A DNA stretch of 64,000 nucleotides from Nocardioides caeni (GTDB lineage: Bacteria; Actinomycetota; Actinomycetes; Propionibacteriales; Nocardioidaceae). The position numbers and the translations under genes are program-made. The notes beneath the pieces were generated by a model. The model ran no database searches. It saw nothing but the letters and a program-made list of their open reading frames with translations, and was not told the origin of the DNA. Of the stretch, positions 54,934 through 63,311 are shown piece by piece (position 1 is the first letter of the stretch; the number at the start of each line of letters is the position of its first letter). Where the stretch lies: positions 341,276-405,275 of the forward strand of contig NZ_STGW01000002.1 of NCBI RefSeq assembly GCF_004912195.1. The letters are read 5' to 3'.

Positions 54934-55354
54934 GCCACTCCGTCAGGCCGGTGCGACAGCCGGTCATCATCCGGCGGTGGTTCCACTCCAGCACCGGGCG
55001 GAGGACGTACGACGCCAGGGCCAGCCGACCGCGGACGGTGACCTCCTGCGCGAAGTCCAGCCGGGTGCCGTCGTCCTCCGCGGTGAGCGTGAAGCGGGCG
55101 AAGCCCTCCAGGTCGCCACTGAGCGCGACCTCCACGACGGGCGCCTCACGGCTGACCGCGTCGAGGACCAGGTCGAGGGTGTAGGGCAGCGTCGAGCGAC
55201 AGCGCACCCAGGCCGTGTCCGGTCCGAGCTTCGCGACCGCCCGGACCTGCGGCCACCACCGCGGATAGTGCTCGAGGTCGGTGAGCACGCCGGCCACCTC
55301 GTCGACGGAGGCCGCGACCTCCCAGGTGTCGGCGAACTCGTAGGCGCGGGCCAC
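54884..55354 (-). CDS. SRPBCC (polyketide cyclase/START-like) family protein
   Basis: 156 residues with the helix-grip pattern: ASVDEVAGVLTDLEHYPRWWPQV at the beginning, a central beta sheet and a long C-terminal helix (EWNHRRMMTGCRTGLTEWL). It binds a hydrophobic ligand in related proteins; enzymatic role unknown. The GTG at 55354 gives the family-typical M-A-R-Y-E-F start; a GTG at 55375 is the alternative. Its 3' end overlaps the convergent SDR by 50 bp, and it is divergent from the MerR gene. Confidence 0.8.
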   Translation of the reverse strand: MARAYEFADTWEVAASVDEVAGVLTDLEHYPRWWPQVRAVAKLGPDTAWVRCRSTLPYTLDLVLDAVSREAPVVEVALSGDLEGFARFTLTAEDDGTRLDFAQEVTVRGRLALASYVLRPVLEWNHRRMMTGCRTGLTEWLSQRRRAASPRTSSRT

Positions 55355-55385
55355 GCGTCCATCATGCCGCGACACCCCAGGGCCC

Positions 55386-55416
55386 TTGACCTGGAGTGCA
55401 CTTCAGGGTGGAGGAT
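55386..55416 (+). promoter_or_regulatory. MerR-type promoter/operator of the merR-like gene
   Basis: TTGACC (-35, 55386-55391) and GAGGAT (-10, 55411-55416) are 19 bp apart, the overlong spacing characteristic of MerR-activated promoters. The spacer carries the near-perfect dyad CCTGGAGTGCACTTCAGG (55390-55407). The ATG at 55423 is 6 nt after the -10. Confidence 0.75.
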
Positions 55417-55422
55417 TCGAGG

Positions 55423-55840
55423 ATGACGGGAGTGACGATCGCGACGGCGGCCGACCAGCTCGGCCTGAGCGCCGACACGCTGCGCTACTACGAGAGGGAC
55501 GGTCTGCTGCTGCGCCCGGTCCCCCGCTCCTCCAGCGGCCACCGGACCTACGACGAGCCAGACCTGCGCTGGATCAAGCTCGTCACCCGCCTGCGTGCCT
55601 CCGGCATGCCGATCCGCGACGTGCGCCGCTACGCCGCGCTGGTCCGGGAGGGCGACGGCAACGAGGAGGAGCGCCTGGCCCTGCTGCGCGCCCACCGCGA
55701 GACGGTGCTGCGCGAGCTCGCCGAGGTCACCGGCCACCTCGGTGCGATCGACCACAAGATCGGCATCTACGAGCACAAGCTGGAAGTCCTCGAACCGACC
55801 GCTTGCCCTGGAGCGCGCTCGAAGGAGTTGGCTTGCGGAC

Positions 55841-55844
<4 letters not shown>
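55423..55844 (+). CDS. MerR-family regulator, expected stop codon missing
   Basis: MerR-type activator: N-terminal winged HTH ([25 protein letters not shown]), dimerisation helix up to [16 protein letters not shown]. No cysteine effector site in the usual place, so it is of the small-molecule or autoregulatory AKR-associated type. Its frame does not stop at the end of the conserved region but runs over the aldo/keto reductase gene to 56667, where the translation is His/Arg/Pro-rich shadow. The end given is where the adjacent frame closes (TGA 55842-55844, overlapping the next ATG). Codon TTG 55828-55830 would be the stop TAG with one base changed. Confidence 0.7.
55803..55833 (+). promoter_or_regulatory. 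MerR-type promoter/operator of the aldo/keto reductase gene
   Basis: TTGCCC (-35, 55803-55808) and TTGGCT (-10 position, 55828-55833) are again 19 bp apart, with the dyad TGGAGCGCGCTCGA between them. The ATG at 55841 is 7 nt downstream. The -10 would be the canonical TAGGCT but for T at 55829. Confidence 0.7.
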
Positions 55845-56833
<989 letters not shown>

Positions 56834-56861
56834 CCGGACGGGCACCGGGTCACCGGGCCGC

Positions 56862-56867
56862 TACCGT
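56862..56867 (+). promoter_or_regulatory. -10 hexamer TACCGT for the phosphomutase gene
   Basis: Six nt before the GTG at 56874; leaderless type. Confidence 0.5.
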
Positions 56868-56873
56868 GGCCCG

Positions 56874-58547
56874 GTGACCACGCCCGACACCGACCTCCTG
56901 ATCTCCCGGGCCCGAGCATGGCTCGCCGAGGACCCCGACGAGCGCACCCGCGACGAGCTGACCCGCGTGATCGCCGCCGTGCAGGCCGGAGATGTGGACG
57001 CGCGCGACGACCTCGCCGACCGCTTCCGGGGGACGCTCGAGTTCGGGACGGCGGGTCTGCGCGGTGCGCTCGGCGCCGGGCCCAACCGGATGAACCGCGT
57101 CGTCGTCATCCGCGCCGCGGCCGGCCTGGCGTCGTACCTCCTGGCGGAGGGGACGCCTCCGGGGACCCCCGTCGTCATCGGGTACGACGCCCGGCACGAC
57201 TCCGACGTGTTCGCGATCGACACCGCCGAGGTGATGGCCGGGGCCGGCCTGGTGCCGCTGCTGCTGCCACGCCCGCTGCCGACGCCGCTGCTGGCGTTCG
57301 CGATCCGGGAGCTCGGCTGTGCCGCCGGCGTCATGGTGACCGCGAGCCACAACCCGCCCCAGGACAACGGCTACAAGGTCTATCTGGGCGACGGCAGCCA
57401 GATCGTGCCGCCCGCCGACAGCGGGATCGCCGCACGGATCGCCGCCGTCGGGCCGCTGGCGACGGTGCCCCGTCCGCCGCTGACGACCACCGGCGGACGC
57501 GTCCTCGACGAGGGCGTCATCGACGCCTACCTCGACACCGTCGCCGCCATCGCCGGCGACGGCCCCCGCGACCTGGCGATCGTCTACACGCCGCTGCACG
57601 GCGTCGGCGGCGGGGCGCTGCCGACCGTCCTGGAGCAGGCGGGCTTCGCGGCGCCGGCCGTCGTGACCGAGCAGGAGGAGCCCGACCCGGACTTTCCGAC
57701 GGTCGCCTTCCCCAATCCCGAGGAGCCGGGCGCGATCGACCGCGCGATCGCTCTCGCCGAGCGCACCGGCGCGGACATCGTGATCGCCAACGACCCCGAC
57801 GCCGACCGCTGCGCCTGCGCGATCCCGGACGCGGACGGCAGCTGGCGGATGCTGCGCGGCGACGAGGTCGGCGCCCTGCTCGGCGACCACCTGCTGCGGT
57901 CGGGCCGCGCCGGCGTCTACGCCACCTCGATCGTGTCCTCCTCGCTGCTCGGCACCCTCGCCCGCGCCGCCGGGCAGCCCTATGCGGAGACGCTCACCGG
58001 CTTCAAGTGGATCGGTCGAGTCCCCGGGCTGGCGTTCGGCTACGAGGAGGCGCTCGGCTACTGCGTCGACCCGTCGACCGTCGCCGACAAGGACGGCGTC
58101 TCCGCGGCGCTGCTGCTGTGCGAGATCGCCGCGTCGGCCAAGGCCGAGGGCAGGTCGCTGCAGGACCTGCTCGACGACATCGCGGTCACCCACGGGCTGC
58201 ACGCCACCGACCAGCTGTCGGTCCGCGTCACCGACCTCGCCGAGATCGCCGCCGCCATGGAGCGGCTGCGGACGACTCCCCCGACCTCGCTCGGCGGGTC
58301 CGAGGTCACCGACGCCGACGACCTCGCCCTCGGCTCGGCGGTCCTCCCGCCCACCGACGGGCTGCGCTATCGCACCGCGGACGGCGGCCGGGTCGTCGTA
58401 CGTCCGAGCGGGACGGAGCCGAAGCTGAAGTGCTACCTCGAGGTCGTCGTCCCGGTCGTGGACGGCGACGTCGCAACCGCCCGCGAGGAGGCGGCGACCC
58501 GGCTGGTCGCCCTGCGCGCCGACATCGCCGCGGCCGCCGGGATCTGA
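56874..58547 (+). CDS. phospho-sugar mutase (phosphoglucomutase/phosphomannomutase family)
   Basis: 557 residues of the alpha-D-phosphohexomutase superfamily: phosphoserine loop TASHNPPQDNGYK with S158, metal loop DPDADR, sugar loop region GYEEALGY and C-terminal phosphate-binding RPSGTEPKLKCYLE. Related to mycobacterial PmmB, which also lies near a PNP gene and lpdA-like gene; here it could isomerise hexose or pentose 1-/6(5)-phosphates, linking PNP products to DeoC. The GTG start is set by the -10 spacing. Confidence 0.9.
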   Translation: MTTPDTDLLISRARAWLAEDPDERTRDELTRVIAAVQAGDVDARDDLADRFRGTLEFGTAGLRGALGAGPNRMNRVVVIRAAAGLASYLLAEGTPPGTPVVIGYDARHDSDVFAIDTAEVMAGAGLVPLLLPRPLPTPLLAFAIRELGCAAGVMVTASHNPPQDNGYKVYLGDGSQIVPPADSGIAARIAAVGPLATVPRPPLTTTGGRVLDEGVIDAYLDTVAAIAGDGPRDLAIVYTPLHGVGGGALPTVLEQAGFAAPAVVTEQEEPDPDFPTVAFPNPEEPGAIDRAIALAERTGADIVIANDPDADRCACAIPDADGSWRMLRGDEVGALLGDHLLRSGRAGVYATSIVSSSLLGTLARAAGQPYAETLTGFKWIGRVPGLAFGYEEALGYCVDPSTVADKDGVSAALLLCEIAASAKAEGRSLQDLLDDIAVTHGLHATDQLSVRVTDLAEIAAAMERLRTTPPTSLGGSEVTDADDLALGSAVLPPTDGLRYRTADGGRVVVRPSGTEPKLKCYLEVVVPVVDGDVATAREEAATRLVALRADIAAAAGI

Positions 58548-58562
58548 GGCGCGCCGAGTCGG

Positions 58563-59171
58563 TCAGCTGACGGAGACGGCGTCCACCACGAAGACGAGCG
58601 TCTCGTTGGGCGCGATGCCGTTGCCGCCCTGGCCGTAGCCCAGGTCCGGCGGGACCACGAGCAGGCGGCGGGTGCCCTGCTGCATGCCGAGCAGACCCTC
58701 GTTCCAGCCCTGGATGACCTGGGCCTGGCCCAGCGGCGAGACGGGGAAGGTCATCCCGCGGTCGAAGGAGTTGTCGAGGGCGACCTTGTCCGACCAGGTC
58801 ACGAGCAGGTAGTTGGCCTCGACGGTGCCGCCGAGCTCCGCCTCGGGCCCCGTGCCCTTGACGAGGTCCTTGACGAGCAGCTCCTCGGGCGGGAGGCAGT
58901 CGTCGGGGATGACGACGCGCGGCTTGGTCCCGAAACCGCCGAGCACCTCGATGTCGGGCGCCGTGCACTCACGCATCGCCTCAGCTCCCGAGGTGAGGTC
59001 GTCGTCGGTGCTGCCGGCATCGGTGTCGGCGTCGGCGTCGGGGTCGACGGACTCCGACGCCGAGCTGTCGTCTGTCGCCTGGCCCTCGTCGTCGGACTCG
59101 CCACAGGCGGCGAGGCCGAGCAGGGCGACGGGGACGACGACAGCGGCCGTGAGCCTGGTCGGAATGCGCAT
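58563..59171 (-). CDS. FKBP-type peptidyl-prolyl isomerase lipoprotein
   Basis: 202 residues: signal peptide with lipobox LAAC (about residue 23), an Asp/Ser/Thr-rich spacer (about 25-65), and one FKBP domain (about 95-202; SFDRG, VIQGWNEGLLGMQQGTRRLLVVPPDLGYG, NETLVFVVD). Acts outside the membrane on protein folding. The ATG at 59171 is 8 nt after TAGGGT; a GTG-type upstream extension would overlap the promoter. Divergent from deoC. Confidence 0.9.
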   Translation of the reverse strand: MRIPTRLTAAVVVPVALLGLAACGESDDEGQATDDSSASESVDPDADADTDAGSTDDDLTSGAEAMRECTAPDIEVLGGFGTKPRVVIPDDCLPPEELLVKDLVKGTGPEAELGGTVEANYLLVTWSDKVALDNSFDRGMTFPVSPLGQAQVIQGWNEGLLGMQQGTRRLLVVPPDLGYGQGGNGIAPNETLVFVVDAVSVS

Positions 59172-59179
59172 GGTCCCGG

Positions 59180-59185
59180 ACCCTA
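59180..59185 (-). promoter_or_regulatory. -10 hexamer TAGGGT for the FKBP gene
   Basis: On the minus strand, 8 nt before the ATG at 59171. Only 11 bp separate it from the deoC -10 on the other strand. Confidence 0.5.
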
Positions 59186-59196
59186 CCTGCGGCACC

Positions 59197-59202
59197 TATG
59201 CT
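59197..59202 (+). promoter_or_regulatory. -10 hexamer TATGCT for deoC
   Basis: Six nt before the ATG at 59209. The two divergent polymerases here would compete for overlapping DNA. Confidence 0.55.
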
Positions 59203-59208
59203 GGACGG

Positions 59209-60180
59209 ATGCCGACCACCGCCCCCACCGGCCTCGCCGCCTATTCCGAGGTGACCGCGAGCGAGGCCTCGCTCAAGCGCTTCCTGCACGGCCTGCCCGG
59301 GGTCGACCAGGTCGGCGCCGAGGCCCGTGCCGCCGGCCTCGGGACCCGCTCGATCAAGACCTCCGCCAAGGCGTGGGCGCTCGACCTCGCGATCCGCATG
59401 GTCGACCTCACCACCCTCGAGGGCCAAGACACCCCGGGCAAGGTGCGGGCGCTGGCCGGCAAGGCGCTGCACCCTGACCCGTCGGACCCGACCTGCCCGT
59501 CGGTGGCAGCTGTCTGCGTCTACGGCGACCTGGTCGGCGAGGTCAAGGAGATCGTCGGGTCACAGGTCAACGTCGCGGCCGTCGCCACGGCGTTCCCCAG
59601 CGGCCGTGCGTCGATGGACATCAAGCTGGCCGACACCCGTGACGCGGTCGCCAACGGCGCCGACGAGATCGACATGGTCATCGACCGCGGGGCGTTCCTC
59701 GCGGGTCGCTACCTCCAGGTCTTCGAGGAGATCGTCGCCACCCGCGAGGCGTGCGTGCGTCCCGACGGCTCCCACGCCCACCTCAAGGTGATCTTCGAGA
59801 CCGGCGAGCTGCAGACCTACGACAACGTCCGGCGCGCGTCGTGGCTGGCGATGTTGGCCGGCACCGACTTCATCAAGACCTCCACGGGCAAGGTGCAGCC
59901 CGCCGCGACGCTGCCGGTCACCCTCGTGATGCTCGAGGCCGTCCGCGACTTCCGCGAGGCCACCGGCGTCCAGATCGGCGTGAAGCCGGCCGGCGGGATC
60001 CGCACGGCCAAGGACGCGATCAAGTACCTCGTCATGGTCAACGAGATCGCCGGCGACGACTGGCTCGACCCGGACTGGTTCCGCTTCGGCGCCTCCACGC
60101 TGCTCAACGACCTGCTGATGCAGCGCACGAAGATGACCACCGGCCGCTACAGCGGTCCCGACTACTTCACCCTGGACTGA
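59209..60180 (+). CDS. deoC: deoxyribose-phosphate aldolase
   Basis: Splits 2-deoxyribose-5-phosphate into glyceraldehyde-3-phosphate and acetaldehyde. 323 residues (the longer DeoC class), with the Schiff-base lysine K223 in TDFIKTSTGK and the second active-site lysine in GVKPAGGIRT. Two aldehyde dehydrogenase genes follow within 4 bp, consistent with removal of the acetaldehyde. Confidence 0.94.
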   Translation: MPTTAPTGLAAYSEVTASEASLKRFLHGLPGVDQVGAEARAAGLGTRSIKTSAKAWALDLAIRMVDLTTLEGQDTPGKVRALAGKALHPDPSDPTCPSVAAVCVYGDLVGEVKEIVGSQVNVAAVATAFPSGRASMDIKLADTRDAVANGADEIDMVIDRGAFLAGRYLQVFEEIVATREACVRPDGSHAHLKVIFETGELQTYDNVRRASWLAMLAGTDFIKTSTGKVQPAATLPVTLVMLEAVRDFREATGVQIGVKPAGGIRTAKDAIKYLVMVNEIAGDDWLDPDWFRFGASTLLNDLLMQRTKMTTGRYSGPDYFTLD

Positions 60181-60184
60181 TCTG

Positions 60185-61651
60185 ATGGCCAAGAACAGCA
60201 CTCCCTTCGAGTACGCACCGGCTCCGGAGTCCCGGAGCGTCGTCGACATCAAGGCCTCCTACGGCCTGTTCATCGACGGCGACTTCGTCGACGGCCGCGG
60301 GTCGTCGTTCAAGACGGTCAACCCGGCCACCGAGGAGACCCTCGCCGAGATCGCCGAGGCCTCCGAGGCCGACATCGACCTCGCGGTCAGGGCGGCCCGC
60401 AAGGCCTTCCGCGGCTGGTCGCGGATGCCCGGCAAGGAGCGCGCGAAGTACCTCTTCCGGATCGCCCGGATCATCCAGGAGCGCGGCCGTGAGCTCGCCG
60501 TGCTGGAGTCGATCGACAACGGCAAGCCGATCAAGGAGAGCCGCGACGTCGACGTCCCGATCGTCGCCGCGCACTTCTTCTACTACGCCGGTTGGGCCGA
60601 CAAGCTGGAGTACGCCGGGCTGGGGCCGAACCCGCAGCCACTCGGGGTCGCGGGCCAGATCATCCCGTGGAACTTCCCGCTGCTGATGCTGGCCTGGAAG
60701 ATCGCGCCGGCGCTGGCGTGCGGCAACACCGTCGTGCTGAAGCCCGCCGAGACCACGCCCCTGACGGCGCTGCTGTTCGCGGAGATCTGCCAGCAGGCCG
60801 ACCTGCCGCCCGGTGTCGTCAACATCGTCACCGGCGCCGGCTCCACCGGGCAGGCGCTGGTGGCGCACCCCGACGTCGACAAGGTCGCCTTCACCGGCTC
60901 CACCGACGTCGGCAAGGCCATCGCCCGGGCGATCGCGGGGACGGGCAAGTTGGCCACGCTGGAGCTCGGCGGCAAGGCCGCCAACATCGTCTTCGACGAC
61001 GCTGCCCTCGACCAGGCGGTGGAGGGCATCGTGGGCGGCATCTTCTTCAACCAGGGCCACGTCTGCTGCGCCGGCTCGCGGCTCCTGGTCCAGGAGTCCG
61101 TCGCCGAGGAGGTGCTGCACCGCCTCAAGCGCCGCATGGCCACCCTGCGCGTCGGCGACCCGCTCGACAAGAACACCGACATCGGCGCGATCAACTCCGC
61201 GGAGCAGCTGGCGAAGATCCGCGAGCTGTCCGCGATCGGCGAGGCCGAGGGCGCCGAGCGCTGGGCGCCCGCCTGCGACCTGCCCTCGAGCGGCTTCTGG
61301 TTCCCCCCGACCGTCTTCACCGGTGTCACCCAGGCCCACCGGATCGCGCGCGAGGAGGTCTTCGGCCCCGTGCTGTCGGTGCTCACCTTCCGCACGCCGT
61401 CCGAGGCGATCGAGAAGGCCAACAACACGCCCTACGGCCTGTCGGCCGGCGTGTGGACCGAGAAGGGCTCGCGGATCCTGCACATGGCCAACGAGTTGCG
61501 GGCCGGCGTGGTGTGGGCCAACACGTTCAACAAGTTCGACCCGACCAGCCCCTTCGGCGGCTACAAGGAGTCCGGCTACGGGCGCGAGGGCGGACGCCAG
61601 GGCCTAGCCGCCTACCTCAAGAGCACCGGCCTGAAGGGAGGCGACCTCTGA
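60185..61651 (+). CDS. aldehyde dehydrogenase (NAD+), complete
   Basis: 488 residues with the full ALDH core: NFPLLMLAWKIAPALACGNTVV segment, the general-base glutamate in LELGGKAA, catalytic C294 in NQGHVCCAGSR, and EEVFGPVLSV. Starts 4 bp behind the deoC stop and overlaps the next gene by one base (TGATG). Likely oxidises acetaldehyde from DeoC to acetate. Confidence 0.93.
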   Translation: MAKNSTPFEYAPAPESRSVVDIKASYGLFIDGDFVDGRGSSFKTVNPATEETLAEIAEASEADIDLAVRAARKAFRGWSRMPGKERAKYLFRIARIIQERGRELAVLESIDNGKPIKESRDVDVPIVAAHFFYYAGWADKLEYAGLGPNPQPLGVAGQIIPWNFPLLMLAWKIAPALACGNTVVLKPAETTPLTALLFAEICQQADLPPGVVNIVTGAGSTGQALVAHPDVDKVAFTGSTDVGKAIARAIAGTGKLATLELGGKAANIVFDDAALDQAVEGIVGGIFFNQGHVCCAGSRLLVQESVAEEVLHRLKRRMATLRVGDPLDKNTDIGAINSAEQLAKIRELSAIGEAEGAERWAPACDLPSSGFWFPPTVFTGVTQAHRIAREEVFGPVLSVLTFRTPSEAIEKANNTPYGLSAGVWTEKGSRILHMANELRAGVVWANTFNKFDPTSPFGGYKESGYGREGGRQGLAAYLKSTGLKGGDL

Positions 61652-62529
61652 TGGCTCGCGTCGACGTCCGCAAGACCTACAAGCTCTACATCGGTGGCGC
61701 GTTCCCGCGCTCGGAGTCCGGTCACTCCTACGAGGTGACCGACAGCAAGGGGAAGTTCGTGGCCAACGCATCGCTCGCGTCCCGCAAGGACGTCCGCGAC
61801 GCCGTCGTCGCCGCCCGCAAGGCATTCGGCGGCTGGTCCGCCCGCACGGCCTACAACCGCTCGCAGATCCTCTACCGGATCGCGGAGGTCATGGAGGACC
61901 GGCGCCCGCAGTTCGAGGAGGCCGTGCGCCAGTCCGAGGGCGCCTCGGCGGCTGCCGCGCGTGGTCAGGTGGACGAGGCGATCGACCGCCTCGTCTGGTA
62001 CTCCGGCTGGGCCGACAAGCTCGGACAGGTCATCGGCAACGCCAACCCCGTCGCCGGACCGTTCTTCAACCACACCGCTCCCGAGCCGAGCGGCGTGATC
62101 GGCGTCCTCGCCCCGCAGACGTCGTCCCTCCTGGGCCTGGTGTCCACCGTGGCGCCGGTGATCGTGACCGGCAACGTCGCGGTGGTCGTGTCGTCGTACG
62201 CCCGGCCGCTGCCGGCCGTCACCTTCTCCGAGGTGCTCGCGACCTCCGACGTCCCCGGTGGCGTGGTCAACATCCTCACCGGCGACGCCGCGACCCTCGG
62301 TCCATGGCTGGCCTCGCACATGGACGTCAACGGCATCGACCTCGGCGGCGTTGCCGGCCTGCCCCGTGCGGGCGAGCTGGCCGCGGAGCTGGAGATCGGC
62401 GCTGCCGACAACCTCAAGCGGGTCCGCCGTGCCCCCGACGCCGAGCCCGACTGGTCCACCGACCCCGGCCTCTCCCCCATGACCGCCTTCGTCGAGCACA
62501 AGACCGTCTGGCACCCGATCGGCGTCTGA
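61651..62529 (+). CDS. truncated aldehyde dehydrogenase-like protein (pseudoenzyme)
   Basis: 292 residues covering mainly the N-terminal NAD-binding half of the ALDH fold (RKTYKLYIGGAFPRSESG; AARKAFGGWSARTAYNRSQILYRIAEVME; GVIGVLAPQ). The usual NFP is replaced, E-LGG reads DLGGVAG, and there is no catalytic cysteine loop or C-terminal catalytic domain. It ends in an intact, unrelated tail (EHKTVWHPIGV), so it does not look like a simple deletion. Coupled to the complete ALDH (TGATG), it may be a structural partner. Confidence 0.82.
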   Translation: MARVDVRKTYKLYIGGAFPRSESGHSYEVTDSKGKFVANASLASRKDVRDAVVAARKAFGGWSARTAYNRSQILYRIAEVMEDRRPQFEEAVRQSEGASAAAARGQVDEAIDRLVWYSGWADKLGQVIGNANPVAGPFFNHTAPEPSGVIGVLAPQTSSLLGLVSTVAPVIVTGNVAVVVSSYARPLPAVTFSEVLATSDVPGGVVNILTGDAATLGPWLASHMDVNGIDLGGVAGLPRAGELAAELEIGAADNLKRVRRAPDAEPDWSTDPGLSPMTAFVEHKTVWHPIGV

Positions 62530-62540
62530 CCCGGCTCGCA

Positions 62541-62685
62541 CGAAGTGGGACTCCGTGCGGCGCGAAGTGGGACTCCGTGCGGTCCGAGGTGGACGCGACC
62601 TCCCACCTCGCGCCGCAAGACCTCCCACCTCGTGGACCAAGACCTCCCACCTCGCGCCGCAAGACCTCCCACCTCGTGGGCTAGG
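62541..62685. repeat. seven-unit 22-bp repeat array in two orientations
   Basis: Units start every 22 bp: CGAAGTGGG or CGAGGTGG at 62541, 62563 and 62585 (one orientation), then ACCTCCCACCTCG at 62598, 62620, 62642 and 62664 (the other). The suffixes of the second set alternate (CGCCGCAAG, TGGACCAAG, CGCCGCAAG, TGGGCTAG). The right end includes the mazG stop. Same core and period as the array at 8998-9063. Confidence 0.8.
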
Positions 62686-63301
62686 AGCGGGCGCGGACGG
62701 CGTCGCGGAGCGCCTGCTCGGGGTCGACGCCCGCGGTCCGGGCCTCGGCGACGAGCGCGAGCAGTCGCTCGCCCAGGTCGGCGCTGGCCGCGTCGAGGGT
62801 GACCGGGCGACCGGAGCGGTCGAGTCGGTCGAGCACCTTGTCGGCGTACAGCAGGGCGGAGAGGCCGGCGGGCAGGCTGTCGCCGGCCTCAACGGCGCCG
62901 GCGGGCTTGCCCTCGCGTGCTTTCATCTTCTGCCACAGGTCGTTGACCGCAGCGGCGTCGAGGTCCGCCGACGGAGTCTCGCCGAAGACGTGCGGGTTGC
63001 GGCGGCGCATCTTGGTGGTGATGCCTCGGGCGACGTCGTCCAGGTCGAATTCTCCGCGCTCCTCGGCGATCGCGGCGTGGAAGACGACCTGCAGCAGGAC
63101 GTCGCCCAGCTCCTCCGCGAGGTGCGACCAGTCCCCCGAGACCTCCCCCGCGTCGATCGCCTCGACGGTCTCGGCGGTCTCCTCGAGGAGGTAGCGGACG
63201 AGCGAGCGGTGGGTCTGCTCGGCCTTCCACGGACACTCGGCCCGCAGCCGCCGCATCACGGCGACGAACTCCTCGACCGCCGATCCTGCGGGGTCCGCCA
63301 C
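62681..63301 (-). CDS. mazG: MazG family nucleoside triphosphate pyrophosphohydrolase
   Basis: 206 residues with the all-alpha MazG NTPase motif: CPWKAEQTHRSLVRYLLEETAE (E-E-x2-E) and ELGDVLLQVVFHA (E-x2-D) giving the metal site. A second MazG-like segment follows, degenerate in the usual actinobacterial way. Removes damaged or excess NTPs. GTG at 63301 is chosen (10 nt after the upstream lipoprotein stop); a longer reading to 63358 overlaps that gene. Its stop lies within the repeat array. Confidence 0.9.
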   Translation of the reverse strand: MADPAGSAVEEFVAVMRRLRAECPWKAEQTHRSLVRYLLEETAETVEAIDAGEVSGDWSHLAEELGDVLLQVVFHAAIAEERGEFDLDDVARGITTKMRRRNPHVFGETPSADLDAAAVNDLWQKMKAREGKPAGAVEAGDSLPAGLSALLYADKVLDRLDRSGRPVTLDAASADLGERLLALVAEARTAGVDPEQALRDAVRARS

Positions 63302-63311
63302 CTGGTCTGCC

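Noticed and set aside
62541..62685. CRISPR array
   Set aside because: Repeats are contiguous with a 22-bp period and have no unique spacers; no cas genes are present.
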